Both the position numbers and the translations under genes were made by a program. 41,552 nucleotides of DNA, taken from NCBI GenBank assembly GCA_028820495.1, contig JAPPIX010000274.1:1-41552 (forward strand), written 5' to 3'. The stretch comes from Gammaproteobacteria bacterium (GTDB lineage Bacteria; Pseudomonadota; Gammaproteobacteria; Pseudomonadales; Azotimanducaceae). Every line of letters starts with the position of its first letter. Position 1 is the first letter of the stretch. The notes below the pieces were generated by a model. That model had not been told where the DNA came from. It saw nothing but the letters and a program-made list of their open reading frames with translations, and made no database searches. Below, piece by piece: positions 25,052 to 34,323 of the stretch.

Positions 25052-27235
25052 ATGTGCAACACCAAAACAACTTGGCTGTTGGTCCCGCTCATTTTCATGG
25101 CAGGATGCAACCCCGCGACGGAACCTGACCCTAACGGACAGCAGGATACGCATACAGAACGATTCGATGACGCGAGAATTCAAGACCCCCAGGCCGACGA
25201 ATGGCTCTCCTATGGGCGTGACTACTCCGAACAGCGATTCGTCTCAAGCGATCAGATCAACAAGGCAAACATCGCTGACCTAGGTCTCGCTTACAGCGTT
25301 GACCTCGGGACCAAGCTCGGCAACATCGCAACACCCCTCGTTGTGAACGGCCTCCTGATCTTCCCCACCAACTGGAATGTTGTTTACGCCATCGACGCCC
25401 GCACCGGCGAGCAGCGCTGGCGATTCGACCCCCAAGTGCCACGCCGGTACACGCGGGTGATGGGCGCAGCGGCCAGCCGCGGCGTCGCCGTTTACGGAGA
25501 CAGCGTTTTCATCGCAACCATGGATGGCCGCTTAATCGCGGTCGATGTTGAGACCGGGGAGCAACGCTGGGAGACCAACACCTTCGACGGCGGCAACTGC
25601 AATTTGCCGGATGCGCTGCCCGCCTGTTTCATCTCCGGTGCGCCCCGTGCCGCCCGAGGCAAGGTGTTTATCGGCTTCGGCGGCGCAGATCTGAACGCCC
25701 GTGGCTACGTCTCGGCCTACGATGCCGAAACGGGGGAGTTGGCCTGGCGCTTCTTCACGGTACCCAACGACCCCTCAAAGCCAGAGCATCCGGAGATGAA
25801 ACTGGCCAGCGACACCTGGAGTGAGGGGTGGTGGAAACGGGGCATCGGCGGAGGCGGCACCGTCTGGGACAGCATTGTTTACGATCAAGCCTTCGACCAG
25901 GTCATCATTGGCACCGGCAACGCGGGCGGCGTCTATCCCCGTGCCATCCGATCACCGGGCGGTGGCGACAACCTCTTCCTGGCTTCCATCATCGCGCTGG
26001 ATGTCGAGACCGGAAGCATGAACTGGTACTACCAGGCCATTCCCGGTGAACAATGGGACTACACGGCTGCGCAGCCACTGATTCTCGCCGACTTGGAATT
26101 CGACAACGAGCCGAGAAAGGTGGTCATGCAGGCACCCAAAAACGGCTTCTTTTATGTGCTGGATCGGGAAGACGGAACGCTGCTTGGCGCTGAGAAGTTT
26201 GCCGAGGTCACTTGGGCCGAGAGCATTGATGAGGCAACGGGCCGACCTATCGAGACCCCGCAATCCGACTACTCGGAAGAGCCCAAGTGGATCTATCCAG
26301 CGACCTTGGGCGCAGGAAACTGGCAACCTCCGGCCTACAACCCCGAGACCAACCTCGTTTACATTCCGAGCCGCGAGGCGGGCTTCCTGTTCGGCATGTC
26401 CAAGGACATTGGCCCCGACAAGCCCTTTGAAGTTAAGCACGGCATGATTCACAGCGGCCTCGAACTAAAAAAATTCGAAGTGCTTGTTGCGGAAGCAGGC
26501 CCGCCACCAATCGCCCCGCAAGGATTGCTCAAAGCCTATGATCCGGTGGCTGGCGAGGTCGTTTGGCGAACCCCCATGGAACACATCTGGAATGGGGGTG
26601 CTCTGACAACGGCAGGCGATCTGGTGTTTACCGGCGACGCCATGGGGAAATTCCGTGCCTACGATGCCCTTACCGGCGAGGAGCTTTGGTCGTTCGACAC
26701 CTATACCTCCATTGCGAGCTCGCCCATCAGCTACGAATTGGATGGAACGCAATATGTTGCCCTGCTAACCGGCTCGGGCATGCTGATGAACCAGCTAGGC
26801 TTCTCAGGGCCGACCGCGATTTATCGGTACGGCAATGGCGGTGAGTTGCTGGTGTTCAAACTGGACGGCAAGGCCCGTTTGGAACAACCTGAGATAGTGG
26901 ACCGGTCCCTGCCCGAACCGCCAGAGCGGATCGGAACCGCGGCCGACGTGGCAGACGGCAGCGACCTCTATCACACCTATTGCTTCAGTTGCCACGGCGG
27001 CGCGGTGCGATCGTCCGCGATCATGCCTGACCTGCGCAAGATGACTCTCGAGCGCCACGAGATCTTCGACCAAATCGTGCTCGAGGGCGTTTTGGAACCG
27101 CTGGGAATGGCACGGTTTGACGACGTGTTGACGCCCGCACAGACCAAGCAAATCCACGCCTACATCATTGACCGCGCCCAACAGGACTACGCCCTTGGCG
27201 CTGGGGACGAGTACGAGTACCGCGGCGGCATGTGA
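25052..27235 (+). CDS. PQQ-dependent quinohaemoprotein dehydrogenase lipoprotein 2
   Basis: 727-residue relative of the enzyme at 13727-15868, with lipobox MAGC (Cys19). It has a PQQ propeller and a C-terminal haem site CFSCH (644-648). Asp336 in WDYT is the presumed base and Asn290 in IGTGN a calcium ligand. As in enzyme 1, the GGAE glutamate is Asp213 (GGAD) and the vicinal Cys-Cys pair is missing (Met137-Gly138), so both share an ancestor with these changes. Thr338, not Asp, follows two residues after the base, arguing for calcium rather than lanthanide. A cysteine pair (183, 191) might form a different disulfide. It is the last gene of the train. Two such enzymes suggest two alcohol substrates or steps. 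Confidence 0.87.
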   Translation: MCNTKTTWLLVPLIFMAGCNPATEPDPNGQQDTHTERFDDARIQDPQADEWLSYGRDYSEQRFVSSDQINKANIADLGLAYSVDLGTKLGNIATPLVVNGLLIFPTNWNVVYAIDARTGEQRWRFDPQVPRRYTRVMGAAASRGVAVYGDSVFIATMDGRLIAVDVETGEQRWETNTFDGGNCNLPDALPACFISGAPRAARGKVFIGFGGADLNARGYVSAYDAETGELAWRFFTVPNDPSKPEHPEMKLASDTWSEGWWKRGIGGGGTVWDSIVYDQAFDQVIIGTGNAGGVYPRAIRSPGGGDNLFLASIIALDVETGSMNWYYQAIPGEQWDYTAAQPLILADLEFDNEPRKVVMQAPKNGFFYVLDREDGTLLGAEKFAEVTWAESIDEATGRPIETPQSDYSEEPKWIYPATLGAGNWQPPAYNPETNLVYIPSREAGFLFGMSKDIGPDKPFEVKHGMIHSGLELKKFEVLVAEAGPPPIAPQGLLKAYDPVAGEVVWRTPMEHIWNGGALTTAGDLVFTGDAMGKFRAYDALTGEELWSFDTYTSIASSPISYELDGTQYVALLTGSGMLMNQLGFSGPTAIYRYGNGGELLVFKLDGKARLEQPEIVDRSLPEPPERIGTAADVADGSDLYHTYCFSCHGGAVRSSAIMPDLRKMTLERHEIFDQIVLEGVLEPLGMARFDDVLTPAQTKQIHAYIIDRAQQDYALGAGDEYEYRGGM

Positions 27236-27291
27236 GGGCTGATGGCGCAGTTGTGACCGAGTGGCTGCGATCATTGCCAAAGTTGAGGTAT

Positions 27292-27311
27292 GTACGCATT
27301 TAATGCGTACA
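27292..27311. promoter_or_regulatory. 20-bp perfect palindrome, operator 1 of the TA module
   Basis: TGTACGCATTAATGCGTACA is a perfect 20-bp palindrome just upstream of the -35 element. A ribbon-helix-helix antitoxin dimer typically binds such repeats and represses its own operon. Confidence 0.6.
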
Positions 27312-27313
27312 CA

Positions 27314-27341
27314 TTGATTCTGCCGGGCATCAACGTACAAT
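27314..27341 (+). promoter_or_regulatory. Sigma70-like promoter of the TA module
   Basis: TTGATT (27314-27319), a 16-nt spacer and TACAAT (27336-27341) predict a start near 27348 and a 28-nt leader carrying AGGAAGGAG before ATG 27376. Confidence 0.6.
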
Positions 27342-27354
27342 TTGAATGTGTACA
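27334..27354. promoter_or_regulatory. Second, imperfect operator overlapping the -10 element
   Basis: CGTACAATTTGAATGTGTACA matches the arms of the palindrome at 27292 in about 17 of 20 positions and covers the -10 hexamer. The centres lie about 43 bp apart, four helical turns. Confidence 0.5.
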
Positions 27355-27375
27355 TGGTGAAGGAAGGAGCCGTTG

Positions 27376-28175
<800 letters not shown>

Positions 28176-28176
28176 A

Positions 28177-28300
28177 GAGGGAAAGCACCGCGAATCCGCA
28201 GCCACCTTAACCGGGGATGCGTACGCGCCGGGGGGTGAACGTCTTCAACGCACTGCTGGAACAGTGGCGCAGTGACGGCAAGTGCGAGGGGCTTGCATTC
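28177..28300 (+). pseudogene. Relic of a BVMO C-terminus, duplicate of 37723-37845
   Basis: This 124-bp stretch reads EGKHRESAATLTGDAYAPG and then, after a 1-nt insertion in a G-run, NVFNALLEQWRSDGKCEGLAF, matching the last ~40 residues of the BVMO encoded at 36032-37851. By eye it is about 93% identical at the DNA level. It has no start and a frameshift, so it is non-coding debris. It begins one base after the GNAT stop codon, which suggests the toxin-antitoxin module now occupies the site of a former BVMO gene. Confidence 0.82.
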
Positions 28301-28317
28301 ACCTTTATAACCCCGAG

Positions 28318-29211
28318 CTATAGGGGGAGAAGTTCTCCGGCAACTAGTTTGGCGTGACTCAAGAACGTCTTTGTTGTGTTGGAGCTCTTTGAGTGAGAGG
28401 ACTGGACAGCGCACACGTCGAAGCTCAGCGGAGATTCTAGAGGCAGGATTTCGACGTTGGGTGAGTCATTCGACTTAGCAGTAATTTCGTCAATGATGGA
28501 AACACCAATGCCTCGGGAAACAAGGGCATGTGCGATTTGGTAGGTCTCTGTTGCCGCGACAATGTTCAGTGAAGCGTCTGCTCTATCGAGATAGCTGTCC
28601 AGTAGCTGCCCTAATGGGCCACGGTTGTTGAGCCGAACAAAAGGCAACGTCTGTAGTTGGGTGAGATCTATCGCTTTCCTTGATGGGACCTTCATGCTGG
28701 AGGGTTTAATCAGCACAAACTGCCCACTCGCAATTGGTGTTGCTTCAATTTCAGCTTGCTTAGGAGGATCAAAAGCGATTGCGATATCGATGCGAGACTC
28801 GCGAAGGGCAGCAACAATTTCTTCGAAATGAAGTGTTTCAAGTTCAAAGTAGGTGCCAGGATATTCGGATAGGAATGATGCCACCACTTCCGGGATCAGG
28901 TTGACACCCAAGGCTGGCGTGGAAGCCAGTCGAACAGCGTCGTCACCGATGCTGCGAAGATTCTGCGCGACGCGCCGAACGGAGTCTATCTCATCAAAGA
29001 GGCGATTGGCGTGTTCGTAGAGTTTCTCCGCCTCCAAGGTTGGCACCATGCGACCACCAGTTCGATCAAACAAGCGATAACCCAGTTGATCTTCCGCATG
29101 AGACAGCACCTTGCTGACGGAAGGTTGCGAGACGTTCAGGAACTTCGCGGCTTTCGTGACAGATCCACAGGTGTATACAGCGTGGAAGATTTCAATGTGC
29201 CGGGTTCGCAT
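28318..29211 (-). CDS. LysR-type transcriptional regulator
   Basis: 297-residue LysR-type regulator. The N-terminal winged HTH reads MRTRHIEIFHAVYTCGSVTKAAKFLNVSQPSVSKVLSHAEDQLGYRLFDR, and the effector domain follows with periplasmic-binding-like lobes (LASTPALGVNLIPEVV...). ATG 29211 is the natural start; longer forms overlap the GGT gene. It lies 4 bp after the GGT stop, so it is cotranscribed with it. LysR-type boxes in the divergent region at 31056-31093 make autoregulation and control of the TonB receptor plausible. The effector is unknown but may be an amino acid or peptide, given the neighbours. Confidence 0.9.
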   Translation of the reverse strand: MRTRHIEIFHAVYTCGSVTKAAKFLNVSQPSVSKVLSHAEDQLGYRLFDRTGGRMVPTLEAEKLYEHANRLFDEIDSVRRVAQNLRSIGDDAVRLASTPALGVNLIPEVVASFLSEYPGTYFELETLHFEEIVAALRESRIDIAIAFDPPKQAEIEATPIASGQFVLIKPSSMKVPSRKAIDLTQLQTLPFVRLNNRGPLGQLLDSYLDRADASLNIVAATETYQIAHALVSRGIGVSIIDEITAKSNDSPNVEILPLESPLSFDVCAVQSSHSKSSNTTKTFLSHAKLVAGELLPL

Positions 29212-29215
29212 GAGG

Positions 29216-30970
29216 CTAATCAGCCGCCATGGTTTTGGCGTTTGGCCGCCTGGGGTCTGACGCACCGTAAAGATAGTGCCGTGAAACCAGTATCGACTGA
29301 GTACTCCCCATAGTGAATGTGGTTTTAACATCATGCCCCTTCGCTTCAAGGAGCCGTGCGGTGTCAATGTTGAACCCAGGTTCGACCTCAAGGACGTTGG
29401 GTACCCACTGGTGGTGAATGCGACGTTGGTTTGTAGCCGCGGCTATGTTCATGCCATGATCGATGACGTTGGAAATGACCTGTACGACAGCGGTTATGAT
29501 GCGACTGCCCCCTGGGCTACCCACTACCAAGAAAGGCTTGCCTTCCTTAAGCACGATGGTGGGTGATTGTGAGCTAACTGGGCGCTTGCCGCCTTCGACG
29601 CGATTGGCGTGACTCGCCATGAATCCGGTCGCGCCTGGGATGCCTGCGCGAACTGAGAATGTATGGATTTGGTTGTTCATGAGAATGCCGGTTTCAGGTA
29701 CCACGATTCCGGCGCCAAAACTCGAGGAAAGGGTATAGGTGTTGGATACGGCATTGCCGCCACTATCCACTATCGAATAGTGAGTCGTTGAGGGCGGTTC
29801 AGGCACCCGCACTTCGCCGTCGTCCAGCTCCAACGACTTTGTCATCTGAATCTTTTCAGCCAACGTCAATGCGTAGTCCTTGTCAATCAACCGATCAACT
29901 GGCACATCGGCAAAATCGGGGTCGGCAAGGTGCGTGCCGCGGTCTGCGAATGCCAGCCTTAAGGCTTCGACAAGCACATGCACGTAGTCTGCTGAATAGC
30001 CCCAATCCGATACCGGAAACTGCTCCAGTATGTTGAGGGTTTCGATGATCGCCACACCGCCGGAGCTCGGTGGCGGCATCGCCGCGATTTCGTAGCTACG
30101 ATACCGACCTTTCAGCACAGGCCGGAAGACAGCCTTGTAGTTGGCGAGATCATCAAGAGTAAAGTGGCCTCCGTTCTGCTGAGATGCCTTTACGATCTTC
30201 CTGGCGATGGAGCCTGTATAAAACGGCGCGGTTCCATCCGCTTGAATGAGCTTGAGCGTCTCGGCCAAATCCGGGCGTTTCATGATGTCGCCAGGGGCAT
30301 AAGTTCGATCTGGACCCGGATAGAAGGCGTTCAGAGCGCCAGGGTCTTGTTTCAACCAAGACTTTTTGGTGGCCAAGATCTCCGCTAAGTCATAACTGAC
30401 GGGGAATCCGCTCTCAGCCAAATCAATGGCGGGTTGAAGAAGGGGCTCCCAATCGAGTGAACCGTACTTTTCCCAGGCAGCACGGAAACCTGCAACGGTG
30501 CCAGGCACGCCCACTGCGGGCCAACGGAAACGAGATGCGAGATCTTTCTCGCTGTTCTCATCCAGAAAATCCTGGGCGGTGACGGTGGCTGGCGCCGTCT
30601 CTCGATAGTCGATGCTTTCGGTTTCGCCGTTGGCATGAACCAGCATGAAGCCTCCCCCACCGAGATTCCCTGCGCGAGGGAGGGTGACGGCAAGGACAAA
30701 GCCAACGGCCACAGCGGCGTCGATCGCGTTGCCTCCTTGGTTGAGGATCTGAACGCCAACACCAGTCGCGATGTCACTTTGTGTTGAGACCATCCCTTCT
30801 CGACCGACAACGGGCGCAAACACTTCCTTGTAGCGGACGATGTATGCGTCTCGGTCCAATCCATAGGGCCCGAGCGGTTCGCCTGAAACTGCATTTCGCT
30901 CTTGTGCCGCGGCGCTATGCAATGACAGCGACAACAAAATGCACGCGAAAGGTATCTGCTTGAAGAACAT
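29216..30970 (-). CDS. ggt: Gamma-glutamyltranspeptidase
   Basis: 584-residue periplasmic enzyme that hydrolyses or transfers gamma-glutamyl groups from glutathione and gamma-glutamyl peptides. The signal peptide ends near SAAA-QE. The precursor self-cleaves before Thr395 in PPSTTHYS, which becomes the nucleophile; later blocks (SPTIVLKEGKPFLVVGSPGGSRI) match the small subunit. Large-subunit motifs GGNAIDAAVA and LPRAGNLGGGGFM are present. It is cotranscribed with LysR and divergent from a TonB-dependent receptor and a D-aminoacylase-like gene, which fits a role in scavenging peptides or acyl amino acids. Confidence 0.93.
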   Translation of the reverse strand: MFFKQIPFACILLSLSLHSAAAQERNAVSGEPLGPYGLDRDAYIVRYKEVFAPVVGREGMVSTQSDIATGVGVQILNQGGNAIDAAVAVGFVLAVTLPRAGNLGGGGFMLVHANGETESIDYRETAPATVTAQDFLDENSEKDLASRFRWPAVGVPGTVAGFRAAWEKYGSLDWEPLLQPAIDLAESGFPVSYDLAEILATKKSWLKQDPGALNAFYPGPDRTYAPGDIMKRPDLAETLKLIQADGTAPFYTGSIARKIVKASQQNGGHFTLDDLANYKAVFRPVLKGRYRSYEIAAMPPPSSGGVAIIETLNILEQFPVSDWGYSADYVHVLVEALRLAFADRGTHLADPDFADVPVDRLIDKDYALTLAEKIQMTKSLELDDGEVRVPEPPSTTHYSIVDSGGNAVSNTYTLSSSFGAGIVVPETGILMNNQIHTFSVRAGIPGATGFMASHANRVEGGKRPVSSQSPTIVLKEGKPFLVVGSPGGSRIITAVVQVISNVIDHGMNIAAATNQRRIHHQWVPNVLEVEPGFNIDTARLLEAKGHDVKTTFTMGSTQSILVSRHYLYGASDPRRPNAKTMAAD

Positions 30971-31055
30971 GGCTGCGCTCCGGCATTCGAGCCACCAAGG
31001 GGACTAACCTAGCGAGGGATTTTCAATGTATCGAATGCTAACGCAAAGGCAAGCC

Positions 31056-31070
31056 ATAACCTAAAGTTAT
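31056..31070. promoter_or_regulatory. LysR-type box (T-N11-A), site 1
   Basis: ATAAC-CTAAA-GTTAT is a perfect 15-bp interrupted palindrome that satisfies the T-N11-A rule. It lies between the divergent GGT-lysR and TonB-receptor genes, centred about 65 bp upstream of the start predicted from the GATAAT hexamer. Confidence 0.6.
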
Positions 31071-31078
31071 TCCTAGCT

Positions 31079-31093
31079 CAATTTTTGGAATTG
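31079..31093. promoter_or_regulatory. Second interrupted palindrome, site 2
   Basis: CAATT-TTTGG-AATTG (15 bp) is centred 23 bp from site 1, about two helical turns, and near -42 of the receptor promoter. This is the usual place of a LysR activation site. Confidence 0.5.
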
Positions 31094-31115
31094 GTGTTCG
31101 CATCCGTGCTGAACC

Positions 31116-31121
31116 GATAAT
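31116..31121 (+). promoter_or_regulatory. Candidate -10 of the TonB-receptor promoter
   Basis: GATAAT has no strong -35 partner (TTGGTG at 19 nt is poor). That is common for promoters that need a LysR-type activator. The predicted start is near 31128. Confidence 0.4.
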
Positions 31122-31195
31122 TGACGGTTTGCACTCATTGGAGCGAGAAAAAGGTGGGTGCAGGCTTAAGTCCAACATCGAGTGTAAGGGGATTA

Positions 31196-34100
31196 ATGAT
31201 GGATCTACCCAGAACAGGGGCCACGAGGTTAAGTGCAGTGCTCCTGCTTTTGTTCAGTTTTGTGGGTGCGAGCTTTGCCAATGCAGAAGCCAAGCGAGAA
31301 GCCATTGAGGAGATTGTGGTCACCGGCACCCACATCAAGGGTGCGGACATTGAAGGTGTCTTGCCAGTAACCGTACTCGATGCTGAAGAGATTCAGGACA
31401 CCGGGTCGCTGACCGGCGAAGACTTGCTGCGGTCGATTCCACAGGTCGGATCAATCGGCTTCGGCGCTTCACGGGGCGGGATAACCGGCGTCAATGCGGC
31501 CCGCGGTGATGTCGCCTCTTTCAACCTTCGCAGCATCGGCGAAGGAAACACCCTCACACTGATCAACGGGCGCCGCATGGTGCTGCATCCGATTACGCAA
31601 ACCAGCAGTTTTGATGGCGTTCCGGTCGCTTCCGCCAATGCCAACACACTGCCCGCAGCCGCGTTGCAGCGAGTGGAAGTCCTGCGCGATGGTGCCGGCG
31701 CCATCTACGGCGCTGATGCAGTCGCCGGGGTCATCAACTACGTGCTGAACGACGATTACGAAGGATTTGAGATAAGCATCCGCGGTGGCGAAGAAGAAGG
31801 CACCGAACGTGCCGATGCCACCATTAGTGGCGCTTGGGGCACGCAGTTCAACAATGGTCGAACCGGATTGGTTGTGTCAGGCAGCTACACCAACAGCAAT
31901 GGCGTTGATGCCAACGACTACGATTTCTCCTCCAACCAAGACCTGCGCAGTCGGGCACCAGACTTCGCCAGTGACTTGAGCTTGGACCAGCGATCCAGCT
32001 TGGAACCCCACGCGCGCGTTAACTTTAATGGACTGGGCTTGTTTCATGTACGGCCTGCGACCCTAATGCGTGACAACGGCTCCACTTGGGGCGTTGCTGA
32101 CTGTGGCGGGCGGGGTCTCGATGGCGCTGACTTGGTGTACAGCGATGGCCTGCAGGATCTTTGCCTTGACTCCAGCGGCCAAGATCGGGCGATTCGGCCA
32201 AACCGGAACGAAGTCCGCACGCTTGTGCCTGACATTGAACGCTACAACATCTTCGCCCGTCTCACCCACGAATTGGACAATGGCTTTGAGGTTTATGGCG
32301 AGGCTTCCTACTACTCTGCCGAAGCAACGCGCCAGTGGGAGCAGTCCGCCATCCTGAGCAATGGCCGGTTCTTTGTTGAAGCGGACTACTACTACAACCC
32401 ATTTGGTCCGGTCACCTTCGACGATGGCCGGCCCAATCCAAATCGCCTGCCAGGGCTGGACCCGTCCATTGTTCCGGTTGAAGGGCTCGGATTCCAAGTT
32501 AACAGTTTGCGGCCCACTGATACGGGTCCACGGGAAATCGAGGTGGAGAGCACCAGCTATCGGTTCGTGGGTGGCTTAACCGGAAACATTGGCGAGTGGG
32601 AGTTCGATACCGCGCTGGTTTACAGCGAGGCGGAAGTTGACGACACAGCGTCCAACAGAATCAGCACACCGCTGTTCCAAGCGCAGATTAATCGGGACAC
32701 ACCGGACGCCTACAACATATTCACCGGCGTGAATCCCGCCGATCCGACCAGCATTATCGATGCGACGCCCAATCCGCGGTCCAGCATCGACCCGTTCATT
32801 GTCTCGGCTTCCAGGAAAGCGGAAACGACGCTGACTTTGGTTGACTTCAAGTTGAGCAACGCCAATCTTTTTGAGTTGCCCGCGGGCAATGTGGCCCTAG
32901 CCCTGGGCGTGGAGTATCGGCAAGAAGAGTTGGATGAAGACAATTCCGCGATCTTTGATGGCTCCATGCCGTTCATTGATCCCTTGGATCCGGGCTTGGC
33001 GCCTGGAGAGATCACCAATGCCAGCAGCTTGGAAGGAAGCAGCGTTAGGCCGGACGTGGCTGCTGATCGCCAGGTGTTCTCCGCCTTTGCCGAAGCCATC
33101 ATTCCCTTGATCAGCGATGTTCCGGGCATCCACAGTCTTGATGCTCAAGTGGCTGTGCGCTACGAGAACTTCGACGATGTTGGGACCATAACTCGGCCCA
33201 AGTTTGCGCTGTCTTGGTATCCCATCGAGCAGATACAGTTTCGCGCTGCATTTTCCCAAGGCTTCCGCGCCCCCAACCTGATTCAACTCAATTCTCCGGG
33301 CACCTCCATCACGACCTCAGTTCAGGACTTTGCCGAAGGCATCGCGCTGGGAACCGGCGATATCAACTCCGGGCCTGCCAACGGCAACTACATTCTGGAG
33401 ACCGCCGGCAATCAGGACCTCGATCCTGAGAAGAGCGACAACTTCAATATTGGCGTCGTGTTCACCCCCATTGAGAACCTAACGTTCACCGCCGACTATT
33501 GGGAGATTGAGAGCGAAGATACCGTTGGCGTCTTCTCCGATGAAAACGAGTCCCGGCTTGATGCGGTGCTGCGCGCTTCAGGCTCCTCCAATCCAAGCGT
33601 GATGCGGGCCGCACCCGATGAGGACAATCCCCTTGGCGAGATATTGCGGATCGTTCGACGCTACGAAAACCTGAACACTCGCAAAGTGGAGGGCGTCGAT
33701 ATTGGGGTTTACTATTCGGTCCAGTCGGCCATCGGAACCATCGACATCAGGTTCAATGCGGCGAAGCTGACTGGCTTCGATCAAGCGCCCGGCGGCGCAG
33801 CGCAGCAGTTGGTCGATTTTGGCGCGAACACCACGGTTTTGGGCGCCTCGGTGGGCGACGTGATTGAACGGGAGTTCTTCCCGAAATGGCGCCGCAGCGC
33901 CTCAATTACTTGGAACAGCAGCGAAAACACTTGGGGCGCTGGCGCCTTTTACACCTATGTGGGTGAAGTCTTCGAGCCCAGCGTTCGCGCCAATAATGAG
34001 TTCTTTTTTGTGGATGACCATGCAACGCTTAACCTGCACTTCACCCATCGGGGCTTGTTCGGAGATGGCAGCAGCATCCGCTTTGGCGTGAACAATGTGA

Positions 34101-34213
34101 CCGACGAGGAACCACCTCTCGCGTCTGAATCACTCGGGTTCGAAGGTGAGCTTCACAGCAGCCGCGGTCGCTACATGTACCTTCAGCTAAACCACCGGTT
34201 TGGATCTCAATGA
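31196..34213 (+). CDS. TonB-dependent outer-membrane receptor
   Basis: 1005-residue outer-membrane protein. Signal peptide to about FANA (residue 30), then the TonB-box-like EEIVVTGTHI and a plug domain (VLDAEEIQDTGSLTGEDLLRSIPQVG...RVEVLRDGAGAIYGADAVAGVINYVL). The remainder is a 22-strand barrel ending in YMYLQLNHRF. The start is ATG 31196 (or 31199), with AAGGGGA just before. Receptors with this plug type take up varied ligands, not only iron complexes. The flanking GGT and D-aminoacylase-like genes suggest import of peptides or acylated amino acids; this is inference. An intrinsic terminator follows at 34224-34249. Confidence 0.92.
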   Translation: MMDLPRTGATRLSAVLLLLFSFVGASFANAEAKREAIEEIVVTGTHIKGADIEGVLPVTVLDAEEIQDTGSLTGEDLLRSIPQVGSIGFGASRGGITGVNAARGDVASFNLRSIGEGNTLTLINGRRMVLHPITQTSSFDGVPVASANANTLPAAALQRVEVLRDGAGAIYGADAVAGVINYVLNDDYEGFEISIRGGEEEGTERADATISGAWGTQFNNGRTGLVVSGSYTNSNGVDANDYDFSSNQDLRSRAPDFASDLSLDQRSSLEPHARVNFNGLGLFHVRPATLMRDNGSTWGVADCGGRGLDGADLVYSDGLQDLCLDSSGQDRAIRPNRNEVRTLVPDIERYNIFARLTHELDNGFEVYGEASYYSAEATRQWEQSAILSNGRFFVEADYYYNPFGPVTFDDGRPNPNRLPGLDPSIVPVEGLGFQVNSLRPTDTGPREIEVESTSYRFVGGLTGNIGEWEFDTALVYSEAEVDDTASNRISTPLFQAQINRDTPDAYNIFTGVNPADPTSIIDATPNPRSSIDPFIVSASRKAETTLTLVDFKLSNANLFELPAGNVALALGVEYRQEELDEDNSAIFDGSMPFIDPLDPGLAPGEITNASSLEGSSVRPDVAADRQVFSAFAEAIIPLISDVPGIHSLDAQVAVRYENFDDVGTITRPKFALSWYPIEQIQFRAAFSQGFRAPNLIQLNSPGTSITTSVQDFAEGIALGTGDINSGPANGNYILETAGNQDLDPEKSDNFNIGVVFTPIENLTFTADYWEIESEDTVGVFSDENESRLDAVLRASGSSNPSVMRAAPDEDNPLGEILRIVRRYENLNTRKVEGVDIGVYYSVQSAIGTIDIRFNAAKLTGFDQAPGGAAQQLVDFGANTTVLGASVGDVIEREFFPKWRRSASITWNSSENTWGAGAFYTYVGEVFEPSVRANNEFFFVDDHATLNLHFTHRGLFGDGSSIRFGVNNVTDEEPPLASESLGFEGELHSSRGRYMYLQLNHRFGSQ

Positions 34214-34223
34214 TGCTACTTTA

Positions 34224-34249
34224 GGCGGACCCGGCCTTTCGGGTCCGCC
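34224..34249 (+). terminator. Hairpin terminator after the TonB receptor
   Basis: GGCGGACCCG (34224-34233) pairs perfectly with CGGGTCCGCC (34240-34249) over a GCCTTT loop. The T-run afterwards is weak (TTCCCAGCATTTT). It separates the receptor from the amidohydrolase-type gene downstream. Confidence 0.75.
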
Positions 34250-34323
34250 TTCCCAGCATTTTGGTTCTTTGCACATGCAAGCCACCGCCCCGACCCGCCG
34301 TGGCGCGGATCTTTGGTTCTCGA

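Noticed and set aside
13727..27235. Lanthanide-dependent PQQ enzymes
   Set aside because: The residue two after the catalytic Asp is Lys or Thr, not the Asp typical of lanthanide enzymes.
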